DNA from: an uncultured Alphaproteobacteria bacterium
Lineage (GTDB): Bacteria > Pseudomonadota > Alphaproteobacteria > Rickettsiales > UBA1997
Assembly: GCA_903849835.1 (NCBI GenBank)
Contig: CAINKA010000001.1
Location: 1-6,524 of the forward strand
DNA: 6,524 bases
Direction of reading: 5' to 3'
The notes below the pieces were generated by a model. The model saw nothing but the letters and a program-made list of their open reading frames with translations, was not told the origin of the DNA and searched no databases. Positions 1 to 5,581 of this stretch are shown in pieces. The position numbers were made by a program, and so were the translations under genes. Positions within the stretch are counted from its first letter, which is position 1. Each line of letters starts with the position of its first letter.

Positions 1-3
1 TTC

Positions 4-43
4 GGTGCCATGAATCATGCTTCGACAGGCTCAGCATGACATC
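4..43 (+). repeat. Family A palindromic repeat, copy 1
   Basis: This 40-base unit differs at only 2 of 40 positions from the copy at 5539-5578. Its arms TCATGCT (15-21) and AGCATGA (33-39) are perfectly complementary around an 11-base centre, TCGACAGGCTC. It lies just downstream of the ubiG stop. There is no T-tract beside the stem on either strand, so it does not look like a standard intrinsic terminator. The core CTTCGACA(A/G)GCTCAG is, from memory, a dispersed repeat core seen in many bacterial genomes; no search was run. The rest of 1-96 shows no gene. Confidence 0.85.
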
Positions 44-96
44 TTCTTCAGTTGGAATGGTAGAAATCTCAAATCCCATTCGTCAATTCCACCTCG

Positions 97-831
97 TCAC
101 CTCTTCTTAAAAACCGCGATATAATTCACATCCAAATCTCCAACTTCCTTCCACTCGCCGTTTAAAATATTATAGCTGAAGCCTCGCAACTCTTGCAAAT
201 CAAGGCCTGCGGAACTTGCAAAAAAATTAATTTCCGAAGGTTTTAAAAATTTTTTCCAATCGTGAGTTCCAATCGGCAGCCATCTCAAAACATATTCCGC
301 AGCAATTTTCGCCAGAGCGAAAGATTTTAAATTTCGATTCACCGTAGCGATAAAAATCAATCCGCTTGGTTTCGTAAGCTCGGCGCAGCTTTTAATAAAA
401 TTTTCTACGTCGGCTACGTGTTCAATGATTTCTAGGGCTAGCACGACATCGAATTGCGGGCGGACATGCGGGTCCGCCCCTATTAGCTCTTCCGCACTTG
501 TTGCGATGTAATTAATTTTTAAGCCTGATTTTTCAGCGTGAATTTTTGCGACTTCGATATTTTTTTCCGAAGCGTCGATTGCGGTTACATCCGCTTCCAT
601 TCTGGCAAAAGGTTCTGCGATTAATCCGCCCCCACATCCGATATCAAGAATTTTTAGGTTTGGGAAAAATCCTGAAGCGGCATTAAAATGCTCAATAATT
701 TTCCTGCGAATGAATGAAATCCGGATTGGATTAAACTGATGCAAAGGCTTGAATTTGCCGGCTTCATCCCACCACTCATCGGCGATTCTAGAAAATTTTT
801 CTACCTCCTGAGGATCAACGGAGCTGCTCAT
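97..831 (-). CDS. ubiG: Ubiquinone biosynthesis O-methyltransferase UbiG
   Basis: UbiG is an SAM-dependent enzyme that performs both O-methylations of the ubiquinone head group, at the membrane face of the cytoplasm. The 244-residue product has the family N-terminus EWWD..GKFKPLHQFNPIR (19-37), the SAM-binding glycine motif ILDIGCGGG (61-69), the second strand motif FDVVLALEIIEHV (127-139), ATVNRN (162-167) and the LPIGTHDWKKF stretch (185-195). Length is normal for the family. The ATG lies 3 bases after the era stop, so translation is probably coupled, and no Shine-Dalgarno sequence is visible. Residues 117-126 (IGADPHVRPQ), in the loop before motif II, are encoded by a perfect hairpin resembling the intergenic family B repeat. 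From memory, this loop is about four residues shorter in other alphaproteobacterial UbiGs. The catalytic core looks intact, so I expect an active enzyme. Confidence 0.95.
   Translation of the reverse strand: MSSSVDPQEVEKFSRIADEWWDEAGKFKPLHQFNPIRISFIRRKIIEHFNAASGFFPNLKILDIGCGGGLIAEPFARMEADVTAIDASEKNIEVAKIHAEKSGLKINYIATSAEELIGADPHVRPQFDVVLALEIIEHVADVENFIKSCAELTKPSGLIFIATVNRNLKSFALAKIAAEYVLRWLPIGTHDWKKFLKPSEINFFASSAGLDLQELRGFSYNILNGEWKEVGDLDVNYIAVFKKR
458..483 (-). repeat. Family B-like palindrome in frame within ubiG
   Basis: On the minus strand this reads ATAGGGGCGGAC, then CCGCAT, then GTCCGCCC. It contains a perfect 8-bp stem, GGGCGGAC/GTCCGCCC, with a 6-base loop. It matches the intergenic unit at 4083-4107 (GTAGGGGCGACC / GGTCGCCC) in its head and overall plan. 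The two stems differ at two adjacent base pairs, and both partners change each time, so pairing is kept. It encodes UbiG residues 117-125 without breaking the frame, and the TAG in the head is read out of frame as ATA GGG. That it is an inserted element is inferred from this likeness and from the apparent extra loop length. Confidence 0.65.
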
Positions 832-834
832 AAA

Positions 835-1737
835 TTAAAATTTTTTGATCATCTTTTCCACATCAACCATCTCGTAACTTTCAACGTCATTCATCCAATC
901 TTTTTTGATTTTTACGAATAAAAAAAGATGGATTTTTGTGCCCGCGATTTCACCGATATCTTGTCGCGCCTCTTGTCCAATCTCTTTGATCATCGATCCA
1001 TTTTTTCCAACGACGATGCTTTTCTGGCTTTCTTTGGTGACGTAAATCGTTTGATGAATTTTGATTTCCTTGTTGTTCAAAATTTCGTAAGAATCGGTTT
1101 TGACTGTGAGAGAGTAGGGCAGCTCTTGGTTAAGTTTTAAAAAAAGTTTTTCGCGAGTAATCTCACTTGCGATGAAACGCATCGGCGCATCGGTGATTTG
1201 ATCTTCATCATAAATCCAATTCGGATTTTGACATTTAGCGCAAAGAAATTTTTTAAGTTTTTCAACGCCATCTTTTGTTTCAGCGGAAATCGGAATAATA
1301 TCTTCAAAGCCAAGATCGGCGCAGCCCGCAAAGATTTCGAGAAGTCGTGATTTTTTTACCAAATCAATTTTATTGATGAGGATTGTTAGGGGTAAATTTT
1401 CTTTTTTTAGATCAGCGATGATGCGAAGATTTTCGACATTTAATCCGACCGTGGCATCAATTAAAAAACAAATGTGATTCGATTCGCGAAGCGCTTGCCA
1501 CGCGGATTTAACGATGATTCGTTCCAAAATTTTATCGTCGCGAGGAATAAAAATTCCGGGAGTGTCGATCAAAATTAATTGTGTCAAACCCTCGACAATA
1601 ATCGCCTTGATTGAGTTGCGAGTGGTTTGAACTTTCGGCGAAACAATCGAAAGTTTTTGTCCGAGCAATGCGTTGGTAAGCGTTGATTTGCCAGCGTTTG
1701 GAGCTCCGACGATTGCGATGATTCCGTGTGTTTTCAT
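835..1737 (-). CDS. era: GTPase Era
   Basis: Era is a GTPase that binds the 3' end of 16S rRNA and helps mature the 30S ribosomal subunit in the cytoplasm. The 300-residue product shows all G motifs: G1 GAPNAGKST (11-19), the G2 threonines in VQTTR (36-40), G3 DTPG (58-61), G4 NKID (122-125) and G5 SAE (151-153). A C-terminal KH RNA-binding domain carries the VGKNG..IK loop (243-251). Length matches the family, which is usually about 300. The ATG at 1737 begins directly before the G-domain strand, as in other Era proteins. The gene starts 39 bases after the DAHP synthase stop and ends 3 bases before ubiG, consistent with an operon. No Shine-Dalgarno is evident upstream (TCCATTTTTT precedes the ATG). 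Confidence 0.97.
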   Translation of the reverse strand: MKTHGIIAIVGAPNAGKSTLTNALLGQKLSIVSPKVQTTRNSIKAIIVEGLTQLILIDTPGIFIPRDDKILERIIVKSAWQALRESNHICFLIDATVGLNVENLRIIADLKKENLPLTILINKIDLVKKSRLLEIFAGCADLGFEDIIPISAETKDGVEKLKKFLCAKCQNPNWIYDEDQITDAPMRFIASEITREKLFLKLNQELPYSLTVKTDSYEILNNKEIKIHQTIYVTKESQKSIVVGKNGSMIKEIGQEARQDIGEIAGTKIHLFLFVKIKKDWMNDVESYEMVDVEKMIKKF

Positions 1738-1745
1738 AAAAAATG

Positions 1746-1780
1746 GACTGATGACTTACGACTGCCGATCGGCGACTTAT
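1746..1780 (+). repeat. Seven-base periodic repeat between DAHP synthase gene and era
   Basis: Five heptads run in phase: GACTGAT, GACTTAC, GACTGCC, GATCGGC and GACTTAT. GACT recurs at 1746, 1753, 1760 and 1774. The central part also forms the perfect 10-base palindrome GCCGATCGGC (1764-1773). The last unit covers the TAA stop of the DAHP synthase gene. It fills most of the gap between the two genes. Function is unknown and it may be simple slippage-generated sequence. Confidence 0.6.
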
Positions 1781-3120
1781 TTTGTTAAATTTTGTGCAAT
1801 CATGAATGCTAACTCAACGCTTTGCGACGAGTTGAGGCGCGGATCGCAATGAGTGTGGTAACGATCACGCAAATTGATTTCGGTAATTTTTTGATTGCCG
1901 CCCAAACATTCTGTGACGTCTTGTCCCGTCATTTCAAAATGCACGCCGCCAGCGTAAGTTCCTTCGGCGCGATGAATTTGGAAGAAGGATTTTATTTCGC
2001 TCAGAATGTCGTCAAACTTGCGCGTTTTATAGCCATTCGATGATTTGATCGTGTTGCCATGCATCGGATCGCAAGACCAGATCACACTTCTTCCCTCGCG
2101 TTTTACCGCTTCAACAAGTGGAGGTAAAAATTCGTCAACTTTATTTTTTCCCATGCGGGAAATTAGCGTGATACGACCGGCTTCATTTTTAGGATTTAAA
2201 ATTTCCAACAATCGCAACAGCTCATCTTTTGAAATTGACGGACCAACTTTGAAAGCGATTGGATTTGCAATGCCGCGCATGAATTCAACGTGAGCCTCAT
2301 CCGGATGACGAGTGCGATCACCAATCCAAAGCATGTGCGCACTGAGATCATAAATTTTTTTGCTGTCATTGTCTTTGCGCGAGAAAGCTTGTTCGTAGTT
2401 TAAAAGCAGTGCTTCGTGAGAAGTGAAAAAGCTTGCAGTTGTAAGCTGAGGAAGAGATTTTGAATCAAGTCCGCAAGCTTTCATGAAGTTTAAAACCTCG
2501 TTAATTTTTCCAATAACTTCTTCAGTGTTTTTTTTGCTGTTCAAACTGTGAGCAAATTCTTCGTTCCATTTGTTAACTTTTTCTAAATTACCATAACCTC
2601 CCAAAGCAAGAGAGCGTAGGTAATTCAGCGATGCTGCGGAATAAAAATAAGATTCGACGAGACGATCTGGATCGGAAATTCTGGCATTTTCTTCAAACTC
2701 AATTCCGTTGATGATGTCGCCGCGATAGCTTGGTAGCGTGACTCCGCCGATGGTTTCGTTATTTTCCGATCTTGGTTTGGCATATTGCCCAGCGATTCTG
2801 CCAACTTTTACGATTGGTTTTTGCAAGCCATACATCAGAGCAATCGTCATTTGCATGACGGTGCGAAAAAAACTTTTTAGATTGTCGTGCGAAAATTCGG
2901 TGAAGCTCTCAGCGCAGTCTCCGCCTTGAAGCAAGAAGGCGTTGCCATTTGCAACTTCGGCTAATTCTGATTTTAATTTTTCGATCTCATCGAAGGAAAC
3001 TAGTGGCGGAAAATTTGCGAGCTTGGTTTCAACTTTTTTTAATTTTTCAGAATTTTCGTAAGTTGGTTGCTGTCTGATCGGCAAATTTCGCCAAGAATTT
3101 ATCGTCCAGTTTTTAGTCAT
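1777..3120 (-). CDS. aroG: 3-deoxy-7-phosphoheptulonate synthase, class II
   Basis: This cytoplasmic, metal-dependent enzyme condenses phosphoenolpyruvate and erythrose 4-phosphate to DAHP, the first step of the shikimate pathway. It belongs to the type II (plant/mycobacterial-like) family. From the ATG at 3120 it has 447 residues, with QGGDCAESF (65-73), the substrate-binding GRIAGQYAKPRS stretch (107-118), EAHVEFMRGIANP (275-287), WSCDPMHGNT (348-357), GGVHFEMTGQDVTECLGG (391-408) and HTHCDPRLN (422-430). The expected metal ligands are C69, H354, E396 and D426. An in-frame TTG at 3159 would add 13 residues. I reject it because the family starts at MTKNWT..SWR and the TTG lies about at or upstream of the predicted transcript start. 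There is no long N-terminal regulatory extension. It is divergent from pheA and leads era and ubiG. The symbol varies between genomes; the product is the firm call. Confidence 0.96.
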   Translation of the reverse strand: MTKNWTINSWRNLPIRQQPTYENSEKLKKVETKLANFPPLVSFDEIEKLKSELAEVANGNAFLLQGGDCAESFTEFSHDNLKSFFRTVMQMTIALMYGLQKPIVKVGRIAGQYAKPRSENNETIGGVTLPSYRGDIINGIEFEENARISDPDRLVESYFYSAASLNYLRSLALGGYGNLEKVNKWNEEFAHSLNSKKNTEEVIGKINEVLNFMKACGLDSKSLPQLTTASFFTSHEALLLNYEQAFSRKDNDSKKIYDLSAHMLWIGDRTRHPDEAHVEFMRGIANPIAFKVGPSISKDELLRLLEILNPKNEAGRITLISRMGKNKVDEFLPPLVEAVKREGRSVIWSCDPMHGNTIKSSNGYKTRKFDDILSEIKSFFQIHRAEGTYAGGVHFEMTGQDVTECLGGNQKITEINLRDRYHTHCDPRLNSSQSVELAFMIAQNLTK

Positions 3121-3137
3121 AAAACACTCGAAGAAGG

Positions 3138-3166
3138 TTGATTTTATTGGATTGCTCAACGATTAT
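3138..3166 (+). promoter_or_regulatory. Possible pheA promoter
   Basis: TTGATT (3138-3143) and GATTAT (3161-3166) are separated by 17 bases. Each matches four of the six sigma-70 consensus positions. The -10 hexamer overlaps the -10 of the opposing promoter almost exactly, so the two would compete face to face. The pheA transcript would start near 3173, inside the palindrome at 3170-3184. This is a weaker match than the minus-strand promoter and should be treated as tentative. Confidence 0.35.
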
Positions 3167-3189
3167 CAAATTGATCGGATCAATGTCAA
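3162..3189 (-). promoter_or_regulatory. Promoter for the class II DAHP synthase gene
   Basis: On the minus strand a perfect -35 TTGACA (3184-3189) is followed after 16 bases by GATAAT (3162-3167), five of six for the -10. The predicted start near 3155 gives a leader of about 35 bases before the ATG at 3120. This is the best sigma-70-like promoter I found in the window. Its spacer holds the palindrome at 3170-3184, which suggests direct repression or activation. Confidence 0.7.
3170..3184. promoter_or_regulatory. Candidate operator palindrome
   Basis: ATTGATCGGATCAAT is a perfect inverted repeat with 7-base arms around a single central G. It lies between the -35 and -10 of the DAHP synthase promoter and just touches the -35. 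It is also at the likely start of the pheA transcript, so one dimeric regulator could control both genes. I do not recognise the site as one of a known aromatic regulator. It contains two GATC sites. Confidence 0.55.
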
Positions 3190-3207
3190 TAAACCAATTT
3201 TTTGAAA

Positions 3208-4047
3208 ATGAAGAAAAAATTAATCGCCTTCCAAGGCTCTGTGGGAGCCAATTCCAATCTCGCTTGCGATAAATTTTATCCGGAATTTGAGGCTAAATCT
3301 TTTTCAACTTTTTACGATGTTTTTAAAGCTGTTGAAAATGGTGAAGTTGAATACGGCCTTATCCCTCTAGAGAATTCCTATGCCGGACGTGTTTCTGAAA
3401 TTCATAATTTATTGCAAGACAGTAATGTTTTTATTGTCGCTGAACATTTTTTTCCAATTACTCACAATCTTGTTGGAGTTGATGGAGCAGGGCTTGAAGA
3501 CATCAAAGAAGCCATCTCTCATCCGCAAGCTTTGATGCAATGTCAAAATAATTTGCGTGCGCTTGGCGTGAATACTCGTGAATTTTCCAACACAGCTGAA
3601 GCCGCTAAATTCGTGGCTAAAACAGGTGACAAAACAAAAGCGGCAATCTGTTCAAAAGTTGCGGCGGAAATTAATGGGCTAAAAATCATCAAAGAAAATA
3701 TTCAAGATTTGGACGGAAATATGACAACTTTTGTTGCGATTTCTAAAAATGCGATTGACCCAAATCCTGTTATTTCTCCCGTCATTACAACTTTACTTTT
3801 TTCGATTCGTAACATTTCGGGAGCGCTCTACAAAGCCCTCGGTGGCTTTGCAACGAATAATGTGAATATGCTAAAACTAGAAAGTTACATTCCGGGAGGA
3901 GTCTCGCAGCAGGCAAAATTTTTCATCATGATCGAAGGTCATCCGAATCAAAAATCTGTCGGACTTGCTTTGGAAGAGCTGGGATTTTTTTCTAAAAATG
4001 TGAAGCTGCTCGGAATTTATTACGCTGATAAATCTCGCTTTTTGTAG
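3208..4047 (+). CDS. pheA: Prephenate dehydratase
   Basis: The enzyme converts prephenate to phenylpyruvate, the committed step to phenylalanine, in the cytoplasm. The 279-residue product has the catalytic domain at about 4-180, with AFQGSVGANS (7-16), IPLENSYAGRV (52-62) and SHPQA (104-108), followed by an ACT regulatory domain (about 190-266). The ACT domain carries GALYKALGGFATN (205-217) and LESY (224-227), where many families have ESRP. This domain normally binds phenylalanine for feedback inhibition. There is no chorismate mutase domain, so that enzyme must be encoded elsewhere. The catalytic TRF motif reads TTF (173-175), an Arg-to-Thr change. I chose the ATG at 3208 over the TTG six bases upstream. 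The TAG stop lies within a family B repeat. The gene is divergent from the DAHP synthase gene. Confidence 0.95.
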   Translation: MKKKLIAFQGSVGANSNLACDKFYPEFEAKSFSTFYDVFKAVENGEVEYGLIPLENSYAGRVSEIHNLLQDSNVFIVAEHFFPITHNLVGVDGAGLEDIKEAISHPQALMQCQNNLRALGVNTREFSNTAEAAKFVAKTGDKTKAAICSKVAAEINGLKIIKENIQDLDGNMTTFVAISKNAIDPNPVISPVITTLLFSIRNISGALYKALGGFATNNVNMLKLESYIPGGVSQQAKFFIMIEGHPNQKSVGLALEELGFFSKNVKLLGIYYADKSRFL

Positions 4048-4069
4048 GGGCTAACCCTTGTGGGGTCCC
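4044..4069 (+). repeat. Degenerate family B repeat overlapping the pheA stop
   Basis: The unit reads GTAGGGGC, TAACCCTTGTGG, GGTCCC. It aligns with the better-preserved unit at 4083-4107. The stem is GGG plus ACCC paired with GGGTCCC, with a CTA bulge (4051-4053) and a TTGTG loop. Its first TAG is the stop codon of pheA. Confidence 0.65.
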
Positions 4070-4081
4070 AGCGCAACCTTC

Positions 4082-4136
4082 GGTAGGGGCGACCCTTGTG
4101 GTCGCCCACGGGCTGGCACAAGGCCAAGCCCCTACC
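4082..4136. repeat. Compound family B palindrome between convergent genes
   Basis: Outer arms GGTAGGGGC (4082-4090) and GCCCCTACC (4128-4136) are perfectly complementary. Inside are two hairpins. The first is GGGCGACC/GGTCGCCC (4087-4094/4100-4107) with loop CTTGT. The second is GGGCTGGC/GCCAAGCCC (4110-4117/4123-4131), with one bulged A and loop ACAAG. The element is thus two family B units in inverted orientation. It lies between the ends of pheA and rnhA, where it could block read-through both ways. It has no flanking T-tract, so I do not call it an intrinsic terminator. Confidence 0.8.
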
Positions 4137-4143
4137 TAGGCAC

Positions 4144-4180
4144 GGTGCTCAGAATCATGCTTCGACAAGCTCAGCATGAC
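4144..4180 (+). repeat. Family A palindromic repeat, copy 2
   Basis: It has the same order of blocks as copy 1: GGTGC, then GAATCATGCTTCGACAAGC, then TCAGCATGAC. The arms TCATGCT (4155-4161) and AGCATGA (4173-4179) are perfect. It lies downstream of rnhA and next to the family B cluster. Only the outer part differs from the other copies (TCA in place of CAC or CAT). Confidence 0.85.
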
Positions 4181-4202
4181 GCCAAAATTTAATCGGGCTT
4201 CT

Positions 4203-4649
4203 TCAAGTGGAATGGGTATAAGCCTCTTCCGCCGCCTTCCGCGCCAGCTCGTCAACAATTTCATTGAAGTGATTTCCGGCGTGACCCTTCACCCAGACCC
4301 ACTCGATTTGATGCTTCACAACTTCCAAATCCAACTCTTGCCACAAATCTGAATTTTTTACGAGCTTACGATTGGCGGTTCTCCAGCCGTTTTTTTTCCA
4401 ACCGAAAATCCATTTTGTGATTCCGTCCATTGCGTATTTGCTGTCAGTGTGCAGCACAACTTTCGCCGATTTTTTTAAAATTTTTAGCGACTCAATAATT
4501 GCTTTGAGCTCCATCCGATTGTTGGTGGTTTCTTTTTCGCTGCCGGAAATTTTTTTCTGATGTTCGTTGTAAATCAGAATCGCTCCCCATCCTCCGCGCC
4601 CAGGATTGCCTAAGCAAGAGCCGTCGGTGTAAATTTTTACTTGGCTCAT
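4203..4649 (-). CDS. rnhA: Ribonuclease HI
   Basis: RNase HI cuts the RNA strand of RNA:DNA hybrids, removing R-loops and primer RNA in the cytoplasm. The 148-residue product is of normal length. It has YTDGSCLGNPG (7-17), NNRMELKA (43-50), HTDSKY (67-72) and KGHAGN (121-126). The full catalytic set is present: D9, E47, D69 and D133, with the mobile-loop H123. The basic W-rich stretch WIFGWKKNGWR (80-90) fits the substrate-binding handle. The ATG overlaps the proC stop as ATGA, so the two genes are probably translationally coupled. The functions have no evident link. Confidence 0.97.
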   Translation of the reverse strand: MSQVKIYTDGSCLGNPGRGGWGAILIYNEHQKKISGSEKETTNNRMELKAIIESLKILKKSAKVVLHTDSKYAMDGITKWIFGWKKNGWRTANRKLVKNSDLWQELDLEVVKHQIEWVWVKGHAGNHFNEIVDELARKAAEEAYTHST

Positions 4650-5455
4650 AATTTTTTTGATCTTGCGATTGCGGCGTCGATCGCTTTTTCGAAAAGATTT
4701 TTTAGTGCGGAATTTTTTTGTAAAATTGTTAACGCCGCTTCTGTGGTTCCGGCCTTAGAGGTGACTGACTCGCGAAGTTCAGAAAAATTTGAATCGGAGT
4801 TGCAAGACATCAAAGAACTGCCGAGGAATAAAGTTTGAATCAGCTGCGAAGCCTTGTCTTTCGCGATTCCGTGACTGATTGCGATTTCAGTAAAAATTTC
4901 TTGCAGCAAAAAAATGTAAGCTGGACCGGAGCCAAAAATTGCAGTGATTACGTCGAAAAATTTTTCATCTTTTAATTCAAAAGCAGCGCCGAATTTGTCG
5001 AAAATTTTTGCTAAGTTTTTTAGCTCAGATTGCGAAATATTTTTATTGGCGAGGTAAGCGAAGACACCTTGAGAATCTTGGATCGGCAGGTTGGGCATTG
5101 AGCGAATTATTTTTGTTTTCTTGCCAAAAATATTTTCAAAAAATGCAATTTTTTTGCCGGCTAAAATTGAAATAAAAATTGTGTTTTTGCTGAAGATTTT
5201 TGCGGCAGAAAATTCTTTTAAAATCGCTTCCGCATCTTGCGGTTTGATGCAAAGAAAAACTAAATCAGCGCAGTAATTTTTCGGCAGCGAGGAAATATTT
5301 TTCGCGTAAAAAAACCCCGAAATTTTATTTTGATCCGACTTCTCTAACACCGCAATCTGTGCCGCTTTCACCGATTTTTCTTCAACCAAATTCTTGGCCA
5401 AAATCGATCCCATTTTTCCGCAGCCGAGGAAGAGAATATTTTTTACTTTGAGCAT
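4646..5455 (-). CDS. proC: Pyrroline-5-carboxylate reductase
   Basis: ProC reduces 1-pyrroline-5-carboxylate to L-proline with NAD(P)H, the last step of proline synthesis, in the cytoplasm. From the ATG at 5455 it has 269 residues, the same as E. coli ProC as I recall it. The N-terminal Rossmann fold has GCGKMG (11-16) and IKPQ (70-73). Then come RSMPN (118-122) and, in the C-terminal dimer domain, GSGPAY (175-180) and VTSKAGTT (231-238). The last is usually VTSPGGTT. A TTG at 5488 would add 11 Lys- and Asn-rich residues before the fold and run close to the repeat at 5495, so I reject it. The gene body is rich in AAAAATTTTT runs and the protein in lysine. The gene leads rnhA and lies downstream of the sdhB repeat cluster. 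Confidence 0.95.
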   Translation of the reverse strand: MLKVKNILFLGCGKMGSILAKNLVEEKSVKAAQIAVLEKSDQNKISGFFYAKNISSLPKNYCADLVFLCIKPQDAEAILKEFSAAKIFSKNTIFISILAGKKIAFFENIFGKKTKIIRSMPNLPIQDSQGVFAYLANKNISQSELKNLAKIFDKFGAAFELKDEKFFDVITAIFGSGPAYIFLLQEIFTEIAISHGIAKDKASQLIQTLFLGSSLMSCNSDSNFSELRESVTSKAGTTEAALTILQKNSALKNLFEKAIDAAIARSKKL

Positions 5456-5494
5456 CTGATTATTTTTTAGGTTTTTTACCGATTGCAAAAAAAA

Positions 5495-5581
5495 CTCGAT
5501 GTCACCCTGAGCTTGTCGAAGGGTGATTCAGGGCACTTGGTGCCACGAATCATGCTTCGACAAGCTCAGCATGACATCGAG
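5495..5581. repeat. Long palindrome of two head-to-head family A copies
   Basis: The sequence is symmetric about 5538 with no insertion or deletion. Of 43 opposing pairs, 36 are Watson-Crick, two are G-T and five do not pair. The left half (5495-5536) is an inverted family A unit and the right half (5539-5581) a direct one. Each half also has its own small stem: TCACCCT/AGGGTGA (5502-5508/5520-5526) on the left and TCATGCT/AGCATGA (5550-5556/5568-5574) on the right. It lies between sdhB and proC and no T-tract follows it. Confidence 0.85.

Noticed and set aside
1..96. Short coding remnant between the window edge and ubiG
   Set aside because: Minus-strand readings give only a short peptide without motifs, ending in the family A repeat. 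Nothing indicates a real or broken gene.
1822..2293. Plus-strand open frames opposite the DAHP synthase gene, and similar ones opposite era, proC, rnhA and sdhB
   Set aside because: They have no recognisable motifs and lie wholly antisense to strongly conserved genes. They reflect codon structure of the real gene.
3121..3159. TTG start at 3159 extending DAHP synthase by 13 residues
   Set aside because: The family begins at MTKNW..SWR (ATG at 3120), and the predicted transcript start near 3155 would leave the TTG untranscribed.
3202..3207. TTG start for PheA two codons upstream of the ATG
   Set aside because: It adds only MK and has no better ribosome-binding context. The ATG at 3208 is preferred, though the TTG cannot be excluded.
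4044..4180. Intrinsic terminators at the intergenic hairpins
   Set aside because: No T-tract follows any stem on either strand. A block to transcription is possible but not supported as a standard terminator.
5456..5488. TTG start at 5488 extending ProC by 11 residues
   Set aside because: The Rossmann GCGKMG motif normally begins about ten residues from the N-terminus, which fits the ATG at 5455. The extension is Lys/Asn-rich and ends a few bases from the repeat.
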